A DNA stretch of 64,000 nt. It comes from Acidobacteriota bacterium. GTDB taxonomy: Bacteria; Acidobacteriota; Blastocatellia; Pyrinomonadales; Pyrinomonadaceae. Of this stretch, positions 26,539 to 35,063 are shown piece by piece. The notes under the pieces were generated by a model, which worked only from the letters and a program-made list of their open reading frames with translations, made no database searches and was not told the DNA's origin. The translations under genes were made by a program, and so were the position numbers. Numbering within the stretch: position 1 is the first letter of the stretch; the number at the start of each line of letters is the position of its first letter. The stretch covers positions 62,001 to 126,000 of the forward strand of contig JAHBSM010000006.1 in the NCBI GenBank assembly GCA_019639115.1, written 5' to 3'.

Positions 26539-27750
26539 TTACTTTCCGGCTAGTGTTCGGTCGGTTTGGCCTACCACATAGCTGTTCTTTGCCCTGACGA
26601 CGACATTAGGACGAGCGACCCTGATCTTGATCTGTTTTCGCTCACCGATCTGTCCGACCTTGTCCGGATAGTAACCGAGCGTGTACTGGCGCCGGAGTTC
26701 TTCAGCGATGCCGGAGAAAGCGGCGTCCAGATTTACAAGCGTACGTGCCTCGAACTTTCTCCCGCCGGTACTTAACGACAGTTCTTCCATATATCGGCGG
26801 CCCGTTTCATAGTCCTGCGAACTCGGTTGAGTACCACCACGGCCCATCGGAACGTTTCCGCCCGTCAGTATTGCCCCAAGGATATCGGCCATCGTTACTC
26901 GCCCGCCGCGCCTCGGGGCAGGCACTTGCTGCGGCTGTCCCATCCCGACATTGTTGTCCGAGGTGGTGTCGTACCAAACGCTGTAAAATAATGCGTCGAT
27001 CTCGCTGGCCTGTTCTAATGTACTTCTGTAATTCGATCGCCTCGACGTCGTGTCAACGCCGTCGCTGAACAGCACGACTGCCTTTCGTCCATTGATCTGC
27101 GGCAGCTCCCGCTTGAGCACTTGATCGACCGAATCATAGAGGCTCGTACCGTTTCCGATGTTTGCCGACATAATTGCATTGCGGAGCATATAACGATCTC
27201 CGGTCGGAGGACTGAGTACTCGAAACTTCTCGTCAAATGCAATGACCATTACGCGGTCACCGGGGCGAAGCTTATTTACAAATGTGATCGCCGCATCGCG
27301 GATCTCCTCGATTCTGAACTGCGTCGAGGGACTGACATCGAGCATGAGGATCACCGTAAAAGGCTGTTCGACCGATTGGAAAAACTCGACCTTTTGCTCA
27401 ACTCCATTCTCGAATATCTGAAAATCACGCTGCTGGAGTCCGGCGATGAACCTGCCGTCGCGGTCGAGCACCGAAACGGGCATCGTCACCAGGTTGGTCT
27501 CGACCCGGATGACTTCGTCGTCATCGGCTATCACAGTGTTGCCGGCATCGGACGTCGGCGTCGGAGTTGGCTTTGATGCTCCGATCAGCACGGGCGGTCC
27601 CGTGCGGGTCGCCTGTTCGCGATCCGGTGCAGGTGTGGCCTCCGGCATCGGTGCAGGCACGATCCGCGGCCTGGTGGACTGACCGCCTTGTGCCCATGCA
27701 ACAGATGCCAAGAGTACAAAAGCCGCAGTTATTAAGATCGTCCTTTTCAT
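26539..27750 (-). CDS. Secreted VWFA-domain protein, acidobacterial type (copy 2)
   Basis: This 403-residue protein starts at ATG 27750 with a signal peptide (MKRTILITAAFVLLASVAWA). It has the same plan as its neighbour: a Pro/Thr-rich linker, VSVLDRDGRFIAGLQQRDF, metal-site DVSPS and DGVDTTS, and the closing ...RQYTLGYYPDKVG...RVARPNVVVRAKNSY. It carries a glycine/proline-rich insertion (MGRGGTQPSS) before the last part. The two genes look like a tandem duplication that has diverged. Upstream the GGAA at about eight bases serves as ribosome-binding site. Confidence 0.88.
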   Translation of the reverse strand: MKRTILITAAFVLLASVAWAQGGQSTRPRIVPAPMPEATPAPDREQATRTGPPVLIGASKPTPTPTSDAGNTVIADDDEVIRVETNLVTMPVSVLDRDGRFIAGLQQRDFQIFENGVEQKVEFFQSVEQPFTVILMLDVSPSTQFRIEEIRDAAITFVNKLRPGDRVMVIAFDEKFRVLSPPTGDRYMLRNAIMSANIGNGTSLYDSVDQVLKRELPQINGRKAVVLFSDGVDTTSRRSNYRSTLEQASEIDALFYSVWYDTTSDNNVGMGQPQQVPAPRRGGRVTMADILGAILTGGNVPMGRGGTQPSSQDYETGRRYMEELSLSTGGRKFEARTLVNLDAAFSGIAEELRRQYTLGYYPDKVGQIGERKQIKIRVARPNVVVRAKNSYVVGQTDRTLAGK

Positions 27751-27836
27751 CGCGTTTCCGTGCAAGCGGACTTCAAAGAGGTCTGCAAGCGCCCTTTTGA
27801 TTGCGCGGCGGGGTGTTTAGTTGCTATTAAAATTGA

Positions 27837-29006
27837 TCAGAGTTCGGCTGCCGCAAGCGAGTGAAAGGCTCGGCGCAGCCCGTTGATATTTGCGAAAGGC
27901 AATGAATGGTGATGAGTTCGATTCGTCAATAATATGAATACCCGCTTTGGTTCAGGATCGATCCAAACGCTCGTGCCGGTGAAGCCTAGATGCCCGAATG
28001 CGTGGGGGAGATCGGGCCCGGCGGCTGAATCGATTGTGGAAGCCAACTGAAATCCAAAGGACCGGTGTTCGTTAAGGCCCGGGGTTATGTCGGTCGTAAA
28101 TGACCCAAATGTCTCGGTTCTCCTGAGAAGCTCGCTGCCGGGCAGGAACTGGGTCGCTAGCCTGAGAACGTCCTGAGCGTTTGCGAACAACCCGGCATGG
28201 CCCGCAACGCCATTCAGGAAATGTGCGTTCCCGTCATGTACCTCGCCCCATATCTGATGTTCGCGCCACTCATATGCAAAGACGTTCTCACCGGCTTCGA
28301 GCGCCAACTGACGGTCGCGTGGGTCGCCGGCCACGCGGAAATAACCCATTTCCTCGCACATTTTCTTTTCGTAAACGTTTCCTTTTTCGGTTGCTGCGAT
28401 CTGCGGGCGGAGTTCAGGACCGGGGGCGAACAATGCTGCCGTAAGCCCAAGCGGGCCAAAGATCATCGTGTCTGCGGCGGCGTCTAGCGTCATGCCTGTG
28501 ACATTCTCGATTGCAAATCCAAGCAGGAGAAAATTGATATCGCTGTATGTGACCTGCGTGCCCGGAACATACGCTAGATCCAGCCGGCCTACGACATCGA
28601 GAACCGAGCCCCTTGCGGACATGCCAGAACTTCGGTCCTGCAGCAAATAGAACGGCAGCCACGCGGGCAGCCCCGACGTGTGGCTCACAAGCTGGCCAAT
28701 GGTTGGGTCGGCGGCCGCTCCGATATCCGCAAAGCCGGGTATGTCGCCAAGCCGCGTTTCGATGTCCAACCTGCCCTGTTCGATCAGGATCGCCAGAAGC
28801 AACGAGGTCACGAGCGGTTTGGTAACGCTGGCGAGGTCATAGATCGTGTCGAGCGAGGCAGGGATCCGTTCCGGGTCCACCACAGCCGATCCGAGCGCAT
28901 CGCTCAAGACCGGCTTCCCGTTCTCTGCGACAAGATAGACGGCCGAGGGAATATCTCCGGCTTCTATACGCTCACGCAACAGATTCGAGATCGGCTCGCA
29001 TCTCAT
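27837..29006 (-). CDS. Serine hydrolase of the beta-lactamase/class C family
   Basis: The 389-residue protein has the class C active-site pattern: SVTK (SxxK) near residue 60, a YSDIN motif as the tyrosine box, and HLGFTG in place of KTG. No signal peptide is present, so it is probably cytoplasmic or released without Sec. Members cut D-amino-acid peptides or esters; true beta-lactamase activity is not implied. Its ATG overlaps the stop of the Gfo/Idh/MocA gene (ATGA), so they are translationally coupled, although a shared pathway is not obvious. Confidence 0.87.
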   Translation of the reverse strand: MRCEPISNLLRERIEAGDIPSAVYLVAENGKPVLSDALGSAVVDPERIPASLDTIYDLASVTKPLVTSLLLAILIEQGRLDIETRLGDIPGFADIGAAADPTIGQLVSHTSGLPAWLPFYLLQDRSSGMSARGSVLDVVGRLDLAYVPGTQVTYSDINFLLLGFAIENVTGMTLDAAADTMIFGPLGLTAALFAPGPELRPQIAATEKGNVYEKKMCEEMGYFRVAGDPRDRQLALEAGENVFAYEWREHQIWGEVHDGNAHFLNGVAGHAGLFANAQDVLRLATQFLPGSELLRRTETFGSFTTDITPGLNEHRSFGFQLASTIDSAAGPDLPHAFGHLGFTGTSVWIDPEPKRVFILLTNRTHHHSLPFANINGLRRAFHSLAAAEL

Positions 29007-29983
29007 TTGGCGAAAACCTTTTTTGAATGCGAATCGATTCGTTCGAGTACGCCGACCGCGAGTTCCAAAGCCCTCCGGCCTGCGGCGCCGTCAACGGGAG
29101 GCGTCTCGTCGCGATGGATCGATCCGAGAAAGTCCGCTATCTCGGCCCGGAGGGGCTCGACATCGTTCACGGTAAGACGATCTATCGAAATGCCCAGGAG
29201 CGGATGCGAAGCCTCAGGGTCAATGGTCGTGACCGAGGCAAACTTGGTTGAATAATCTAGCACAACGTAGGCGTTCGTTTGATAGAACCTCGTTTTTCGG
29301 ATCTTTTCGGTTCCTACGCGCGAGGCAGTGATGTTAGCGACAGCTCCGTTCTCGAACTCAAGACGGGCATTAGCAGCGTCCACTTTATTCGACACGATCG
29401 GGATCCCGACTGCACGGATCTCTTTCACCCGAATGCCGTCGCCGACGAGCCATTGCACCGCATCGAGGTCATGGATCATAACGTCAAGCACCACATCGAC
29501 ATCCAGCGACCGGTTCGGGAACGGTGAAACGCGATGGATCTCGAAATAGAGCGGATCGGTCACGTGAGGACGCAGCGAGACCATTGCGGGATTGTAGCGT
29601 TCCAGTTGGCCGACCATCAGCTTTGCCCCGGAACGGTCGGAGGCCGCGATCATCTTGTCGGCCTCATCCAGCGAAACTGCGATCGGTTTTTCGACAAGCA
29701 CGTGTACTCCTGCGTCGAGGAACTCACAAGCGATCTCGCAGTGCGTTTCTGTCGGCGTGGCGATCGAAACGGCATCTACGCGGCCGATGAGGTCGCGCCA
29801 GTTCGCAAACGCCTCGCAGCCGAATTCTTGAGAGAGCCGGGCCGCTGTCTCCGCGTCAGTGTCGCAGACCCCAATGAATCTGATACTGCCCTCGCGGGCG
29901 AGTTCGGCATAGTTGCGGGCGTGGTGGCGTCCGAGGCTGCCGACCCCGATCGCTGCGGTTCTGAGGGCTGCGTCATCTGCCAT
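29003..29983 (-). CDS. Gfo/Idh/MocA family NAD(P)-dependent oxidoreductase
   Basis: From ATG 29983 the protein has 326 residues. The Rossmann motif AAIGVGSLGRHHARNYAEL is at the N-terminus, followed by SIATPTETHCEIA and the catalytic-type VEKPIAVS with the Lys of the EKP motif. The second half is the usual alpha/beta substrate domain with DVMIHDLDAVQWL. Relatives oxidise the 3-OH of UDP-GlcNAc or other sugars, and some belong to lipid A pathways; the substrate here is not proven. The start is 18 bases from the divergent glycosyltransferase gene. An open frame runs upstream to 30184 but overlaps that gene and looks spurious. Confidence 0.88.
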   Translation of the reverse strand: MADDAALRTAAIGVGSLGRHHARNYAELAREGSIRFIGVCDTDAETAARLSQEFGCEAFANWRDLIGRVDAVSIATPTETHCEIACEFLDAGVHVLVEKPIAVSLDEADKMIAASDRSGAKLMVGQLERYNPAMVSLRPHVTDPLYFEIHRVSPFPNRSLDVDVVLDVMIHDLDAVQWLVGDGIRVKEIRAVGIPIVSNKVDAANARLEFENGAVANITASRVGTEKIRKTRFYQTNAYVVLDYSTKFASVTTIDPEASHPLLGISIDRLTVNDVEPLRAEIADFLGSIHRDETPPVDGAAGRRALELAVGVLERIDSHSKKVFAK

Positions 29984-30000
29984 CGGTTGATTGGAACTCC

Positions 30001-31554
30001 ATGGTAGGCAATACTTTACATTACGCGATGATATCGGAGCAAAACACGAACGACATCGATCATGACCCGACATTGCCGACGTGGGTTCGCGTCTGCGTCC
30101 TACTGTTGATGTTCGTCGCCCATTTTGCCGGTACGTGGCTGCCGCTGCTCGGGCCCGATGAGCCTCGATATTCCCAGGTAGCAAAAGAGATGTTCGAGCG
30201 CGGTGATTGGGTCACGCCGACTCTCGGCGGTTTCAATTGGTTCGAGAAACCCGCATTGCTCTATTGGCTGCAAAATATCTCGTACCACCTTTTCGGCGTA
30301 AACGAGTTCTCCGCACGGTTCGGTTCGGTAATATTCGGCCTTGCGATAGCTGCCTTTCTTTCCGTGCTGATAAAGCGAACGTTAGGCGGCACAACTCTGG
30401 CCACAGCCGCCTGGATGATGTCGGGTTCCGCTCTAGGGCTTTTAGCGTTCGCTCACGGTGCGAGCTTCGATATAGTGGTGACGTTTCCTATTACGGCGTC
30501 GCTTGTTTGCTTTTGGCTTGCTGAGAGCAAAGGCCGGGGCGGCACGCGGATGTACGCCACAAGCTTCGCATTCATGGGGCTCGGGCTGCTTGCAAAGGGC
30601 CTTATTGGCATCGTTTTCCCGCTTGCGGTGATCGCCGGATATTTTGTGCTCGCTTGGCGCCGTCCGACAGCCGAATTCCTGCGCTCGGTTCTCTGGGGAA
30701 TTCCGCTGGCGCTTGCGGTTGCTTCGGCATGGTACCTGCCGATGTATCTTCGCCACGGTTGGGCGTTCATTGACGAGTTCATAATCCAGCACCATTTTCA
30801 ACGGTTCACTTCGAACAAATATCAGCATCCGCAGCCGTTCATTTTCTTTTTTTGGGTCTTGCCGCTAATGACGCTGCCGTGGCTTCCGCTATGTTTGTCG
30901 GGGCTATATTCAACGTTGAAACGGTTTGTCCGGTCGATCTCCTCCGAGGTCCCCGAAGAAGACAGGCCATTGCCATTCGAACTCTTTTTATTGGTTTGGA
31001 TCGCGGTGCCGCTGTTGTTCTTCTCGTTCTCCGGATCGAAGCTGCCGGGCTACATTCTTCCGTCGGTGCCTCCGGCCGTATTATTGGGTGTGCTCGGTCT
31101 CAAGCGAGCAGCATCGAAACGTGCCTGGCTATTCAAATTCATTCCTTCTCTCGCGGCCGGGATCTTTGTGATAGCGATCGTTATGTCAATTACGGTGATG
31201 CGTGGTATTGCTGCTGCGGATTCCGTCAAGGGACTCATTGAGGCAGTTGACGCCCGCGGTTACTCGAACGCCCGTGTGGTCGGGCTTCATACCGTATCCC
31301 ATAATGCGGAATTCTATGCCTCGGGGCGTCTTGTCCGCGACCTCGACGGACGGCAGAGACGATTCCTGGGCACTGCCGAGATCTTTGAATATATCGATCT
31401 GAACGATCATCGTCCGGTGATCGTGCTCGTGCCGGTCGAATACGAACGAGAACTTATCGATACGGACAAGTTCACGTTTCAGAAGATAGCCGAGAACGGC
31501 GACCTGATCGCAGCGGTCGCATCACCCGTCTCATTTGGCGGCAGCGCGCCTTAA
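30001..31554 (+). CDS. ArnT-like membrane glycosyltransferase (GT39/GT83, PMT family)
   Basis: The 517-residue protein has about 11 transmembrane helices and the DEPRYSQVAKEM motif in its first external loop, where the acidic pair is catalytic in polyprenol-phosphate-dependent transferases. FEKPALLYWLQ follows, also typical. Such enzymes move a sugar such as aminoarabinose from undecaprenyl phosphate to lipid A or protein in the periplasm. ATG 30001 and ATG 30028 are both possible starts. The 3' end overlaps the converging Sua5-type gene by 24 bases. It is divergent from the Gfo/Idh/MocA gene, with both promoters in an 17-base gap or inside the genes. Confidence 0.87.
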   Translation: MVGNTLHYAMISEQNTNDIDHDPTLPTWVRVCVLLLMFVAHFAGTWLPLLGPDEPRYSQVAKEMFERGDWVTPTLGGFNWFEKPALLYWLQNISYHLFGVNEFSARFGSVIFGLAIAAFLSVLIKRTLGGTTLATAAWMMSGSALGLLAFAHGASFDIVVTFPITASLVCFWLAESKGRGGTRMYATSFAFMGLGLLAKGLIGIVFPLAVIAGYFVLAWRRPTAEFLRSVLWGIPLALAVASAWYLPMYLRHGWAFIDEFIIQHHFQRFTSNKYQHPQPFIFFFWVLPLMTLPWLPLCLSGLYSTLKRFVRSISSEVPEEDRPLPFELFLLVWIAVPLLFFSFSGSKLPGYILPSVPPAVLLGVLGLKRAASKRAWLFKFIPSLAAGIFVIAIVMSITVMRGIAAADSVKGLIEAVDARGYSNARVVGLHTVSHNAEFYASGRLVRDLDGRQRRFLGTAEIFEYIDLNDHRPVIVLVPVEYERELIDTDKFTFQKIAENGDLIAAVASPVSFGGSAP

Positions 31555-32460
31555 ACGGTCCATAACGGCTGAACCTATCCCCTCGTCGGCAACGGGGCGG
31601 CAAACTATCTCGTCAATACCGGATCGATCACATTCGCGAAAAAATTCAAAAAGCTTTGAAGCGTAATCTTCTGCATCTCGGCAGATCATAGTCGCTGAAA
31701 AGTCGCCTATTGGTTCGCCTATACCGATAAAAGCTGCCTTGCCGCCGAGATGAGGAGTTTCTCCAATCGTCACACGGCCTCGAGGCGCATAATGAGCATG
31801 ACGCATCCCCGGGCTTCTTGCTTCGAGTTCCCCGCCCGTAGAAGCTGTGACGCCGGGCACCACTCTAAGCAACTCATCGAGCGTGACCGCGCCTCTGCGA
31901 AGCAGTACGGGACGCTCTCCCGTGCAGTCAACGACAGTTGATTCCAGTCCGATCTCGGTCGGGTCGCCCCGAAGTATGCAATCGATACGGCCGCCAAGAT
32001 CCTCATTAACGGCCGTCCACGTCGTCGGGCTCGGCCTGCCCGAGAGATTTGCCGAAGGCGCCGCAACGGGAGTACCGGCGGCTGCCAGGAACCGTCTTGC
32101 AACATCATTTCTCGGCATTCGAATACCAATGGTCATTAGGCCGGCGGTCGCGATATCATGCACTTCCGGGCGCTTTTTCAATACGACGGTCAGCGGGCCG
32201 GGAAAGAATGCCTTGATCAGGCTTTCGGCTGCAGGCGTAACTTCTGCGGAAAGTTGGCCTATCTCTGATTCATCCGCGATATGAGCTATCAGCGGATTGT
32301 CTGCGGGCCGACCCTTGGCGGCGAATACAGCCTCGATCGCTTCGCGGTAAAAGATCGCTGCACCTAGGCCGTAAACGGTCTCGGTCGGAAACGCCGCCAG
32401 CCCGCCGCGGCGTATCACCTCAGCTGCAGCTTGCGGATCGTCCGTGATCAGAGTTTCCAT
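31531..32460 (-). CDS. L-threonylcarbamoyladenylate synthase (Sua5 type)
   Basis: The enzyme makes threonylcarbamoyl-AMP from threonine, bicarbonate and ATP for t6A37 tRNA modification. The 309-residue protein has the YrdC domain with PTETVYGLG, KGRPADNPLI, PSANLSGRPSPTT and the STVVDCTG segment, then a C-terminal Sua5 domain (MRHAHYAPRG onward) that distinguishes it from short TsaC. The ATG at 32460 is clear. It converges with the glycosyltransferase gene by a 24-base overlap and diverges from uvrC. Confidence 0.94.
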   Translation of the reverse strand: METLITDDPQAAAEVIRRGGLAAFPTETVYGLGAAIFYREAIEAVFAAKGRPADNPLIAHIADESEIGQLSAEVTPAAESLIKAFFPGPLTVVLKKRPEVHDIATAGLMTIGIRMPRNDVARRFLAAAGTPVAAPSANLSGRPSPTTWTAVNEDLGGRIDCILRGDPTEIGLESTVVDCTGERPVLLRRGAVTLDELLRVVPGVTASTGGELEARSPGMRHAHYAPRGRVTIGETPHLGGKAAFIGIGEPIGDFSATMICRDAEDYASKLFEFFRECDRSGIDEIVCRPVADEGIGSAVMDRLRRAAAK

Positions 32461-32522
32461 TTCCTGCTTTTACGACCGGGCCGAATTTGTGTTCGGCTGC
32501 CTCCATATTCGACAATCTAAAT

Positions 32523-34364
32523 GTGACGCTCGAAGAGAAACTTGCCAACCTTCCCACTGCTGCCGGTATTTACATTCATAAGAATGCCGCCGGGCGGATC
32601 ATATACATTGGCAAGGCCAAGAACCTCCGCAATCGCGTCCGTTCATATTTTCAATCAAGCCGCAATCATGATGCAAAGACGCGTCAGCTCGTGCGAAATA
32701 TAGCAGACTTCGAGTTCATCGTTGTTGACAACGAGGTCGAGGCTCTCGTGCTCGAATCGAACCTGATAAAGAAGCATAAGCCTCGATTCAACGTTTTCCT
32801 AAAGGATGACAAATCCTATCCTCATATCAAGATGACGAACGAGCCTTTCCCCAAGGTCGTCGTGACACGTCGGATCGTCCGCGACGGTTCGCATTATTTC
32901 GGCCCGTTCCTGCCGGCGTCGCTGGCACGCAAAACGCTGGATGTTATCAATCGAGCGTTCCAACTTCGCACTTGCGAGATCGAGATCGACGGCAAATTGT
33001 CTCGCCCTTGTCTCGAGTATCATCTCAAACGCTGTCTCGGCCCTTGCGTCAAAGGCTTGTGTACGGCTGATGAATACAAGGAAGCAGCAGCCGACGTTCG
33101 CTCGCTGCTCGAAGGCAAGAACAAGGAGCTTGCGGCTTCGCTTGAGAGCCGTATGTGGCAGTTCGCCAATGACGACAAGTTCGAGCTTGCTGCCAAATAT
33201 CGCGACCTCCATCGAACCGTTCTCGCGCTAAGCGAAACTCAGAAGATGGCAACCACCGCTGATCGTGATATCGATATATTCGGATTTTATCGCGAAAGGC
33301 AGCGTCTCGCGCTCCAATTATTCACAATGCGTGAGGGTCGTATCGTCGGCCGCCGCGAATTCTTCTGGGAAGATCTGGACGAAGGTGACGGTTTCGATCC
33401 GTCTCTGTTTCTCGGCGAGGTTCTGGTCCAGTATTACTCGACAGATTATGTACCGCTTGAGATCTATGTGCCGGTCGATTTCCCGGACAGAAGCCTGCTC
33501 GAACAGGTTCTGAGCGAACGTCGAGGCCGACGGGTACGCATACTCGACCCGAAACGCGGCAAGAACAAACATCTGGTCACGCTGGTCGAGACCAATGCCA
33601 AGATCGCGTTCGAACAGCGGTTTCGCGTACTCAAGCCTGATGCGGCCAAGGTTCTCGAGGAACTGCAGGAGATACTCGAACTACCGCATTTCCCTGAACG
33701 GATCGAGTCGTTCGATATTTCCAATATCTCGGGCTCAGAGAACGTTGCGGGCATCGTCGTGTTCGAGAACGGAAAGCCGGCCCGGTCGCAGTATAGGCGC
33801 TTCATCATAAGAACGGTCGATGGATCGAATGACTTCGCTTCGATGAACGAGGCTGTCGGACGCCGGTATCGCCGGGCCATCGACGAGCAGCAGCCGCTCC
33901 CGCAGCTCATTTTTATCGACGGCGGAAAGGGCCAGCTCTCGGCAGCGGCAGCGGCCATGCGCGAGATCGATCTCGAACAGATCATGCTTGTCGGGCTTGT
34001 CAAACCGCCGAAACGCCACAACGAGATATCGCATCTGCTGATCAAGGGCCGGGAGGACCGTCCTATTCCGTTCGACCGAAATTCTCTTGCGTTCCGATTG
34101 ATATTGCAGATCCGCGAAGAGACGCATAAGACCGCGATCGAGTTTCATCGAAAACGACGTGAGAAGCGTGATTTCACTTCCGAGCTTATCGAAATACCGT
34201 TCGTGGGTGAGAAGCGAAAGATGAAGCTTCTCCGTGAGTTTGGTTCCATCGAGCGTATAGCCCAGGCATCGGCCGCAGAGCTTCGGCCATTCGTCGGGAC
34301 CAATGCCGCCATTGAGATCTATAAGCATTTCAAAGAGCAGCGTGAGATAGCCAAGAAAACTTAG
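32523..34364 (+). CDS. uvrC: Excinuclease ABC subunit C
   Basis: UvrC makes the dual incision in nucleotide excision repair. The protein has about 613 residues from GTG 32523, whose VTLEEKLANLP matches the usual N-terminus; TTG 32487 would add 12 residues. It has the GIY-YIG domain (AAGIYIHKN...IIYIGKAKNLRNRVRSYF), a UvrBC-binding UVR segment near residue 210, the C-terminal RNase H-like endonuclease (FDISNISGSENVAGIVVFENG) and a tail helix-hairpin-helix (IPFVGEKRKMKLLREFGS). All expected parts are present. No strong ribosome-binding site is seen. Confidence 0.95.
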   Translation: MTLEEKLANLPTAAGIYIHKNAAGRIIYIGKAKNLRNRVRSYFQSSRNHDAKTRQLVRNIADFEFIVVDNEVEALVLESNLIKKHKPRFNVFLKDDKSYPHIKMTNEPFPKVVVTRRIVRDGSHYFGPFLPASLARKTLDVINRAFQLRTCEIEIDGKLSRPCLEYHLKRCLGPCVKGLCTADEYKEAAADVRSLLEGKNKELAASLESRMWQFANDDKFELAAKYRDLHRTVLALSETQKMATTADRDIDIFGFYRERQRLALQLFTMREGRIVGRREFFWEDLDEGDGFDPSLFLGEVLVQYYSTDYVPLEIYVPVDFPDRSLLEQVLSERRGRRVRILDPKRGKNKHLVTLVETNAKIAFEQRFRVLKPDAAKVLEELQEILELPHFPERIESFDISNISGSENVAGIVVFENGKPARSQYRRFIIRTVDGSNDFASMNEAVGRRYRRAIDEQQPLPQLIFIDGGKGQLSAAAAAMREIDLEQIMLVGLVKPPKRHNEISHLLIKGREDRPIPFDRNSLAFRLILQIREETHKTAIEFHRKRREKRDFTSELIEIPFVGEKRKMKLLREFGSIERIAQASAAELRPFVGTNAAIEIYKHFKEQREIAKKT

Positions 34365-34377
34365 CCCGCACCTGTCG

Positions 34378-34406
34378 TTGACAATCTGCGACAAACATCC
34401 TACATT
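34378..34406 (+). promoter_or_regulatory. Candidate sigma-70 promoter upstream of the 145-residue membrane protein
   Basis: TTGACA (34378-34383), a 17-base spacer and TACATT (34401-34406). This would start transcription near 34413, about 60 bases before the ATG. Confidence 0.45.
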
Positions 34407-34472
34407 TCGCTCGTTACAATCACAATAAGATCGTACAAGGGCTTTCCGGGAGATCACGCGAGGAGGCGTACC

Positions 34473-34910
34473 ATGCTTTTGAGATTGATCGCAGCCACCG
34501 TCGCAGGCGGCGTGGCAAACTTTGCTTTTGGTTTTTTGATCTACGGGCTTCTGCTGGACCCGATGATGCGGCCGAATTTTTACGTCTATGCGGGCGAAGC
34601 CGGTCCGTTGATGAAAGAACCGCCCAGTCTGATACCGCTTGTTCTTGCCTGTTTGACGATCTCGTTCCTGATAACGTTGATCTTTGAGAAATGGGCGGGG
34701 ATCCGTTCGCTCGCCGCGGGGGCAATGGGCGGGGCTGTCATATTTGCCCTGGTGTCGCTCTACTTCGGGTTCTCGATGTTCGCGTTCATGCGGATCTACA
34801 GGAATTTCTCGCCGCTGCTGGTCGATATTGTGGCAAGCGGCGTGATGGGAGCGTTGGTCGGCGGCGTGATCGGACTCGTGCTCGGCGCCTTGACGAAGAA
34901 AGAGTCCTGA
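34473..34910 (+). CDS. Four-helix membrane protein of unknown function
   Basis: The 145-residue protein has four hydrophobic helices (LRLIAATVAGGVANFAFGFLI, IPLVLACLTISFLITLIF, AAGAMGGAVIFALVSLYF, DIVASGVMGALVGGVIGLVLG). A strong Shine-Dalgarno (GAGGAGG) lies close upstream. Glycine-rich helix faces resemble small membrane proteins seen in many acidobacterial genomes, but I do not recognise a named family. It is bounded by a promoter on the left and a long terminator hairpin on the right, so it is probably a single-gene transcript. Confidence 0.72.
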   Translation: MLLRLIAATVAGGVANFAFGFLIYGLLLDPMMRPNFYVYAGEAGPLMKEPPSLIPLVLACLTISFLITLIFEKWAGIRSLAAGAMGGAVIFALVSLYFGFSMFAFMRIYRNFSPLLVDIVASGVMGALVGGVIGLVLGALTKKES

Positions 34911-34920
34911 GACCGAAGGA

Positions 34921-34985
34921 GCCCGCGGGATCTGTGACATCGACTCTTTGATGTCGATGTCATTCGATCGCGGGCCCCATTTTAT
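34921..34985. terminator. Long hairpin terminator between converging genes
   Basis: Outer GCCCGCG/CGCGGGC (34921-34927 with 34969-34975) and inner TGACATCGAC/GTCGATGTCA (34935-34944 with 34953-34962) stems form a two-part hairpin followed by CATTTTAT. It separates the membrane-protein gene from the converging ARPP-1 gene. Confidence 0.6.
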
Positions 34986-35063
34986 CAGCGGCCGGCCGGG
35001 TCACTCGATCGGATCATTGATCCGTACAGAAATTCGACCGTTCGGTAACCAAAAGGCCTCGTA

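Noticed and set aside
29984..30184. Longer N-terminus of the Gfo/Idh/MocA protein
   Set aside because: It would overlap the divergent glycosyltransferase gene and gives an Arg/Ser-rich leader unlike the family; the Rossmann motif begins right after ATG 29983.
33735..34940. Long minus-strand frame opposite uvrC and the 145-residue protein
   Set aside because: It overlaps two solid genes in antisense and is rich in His, Arg and Asp without motifs.
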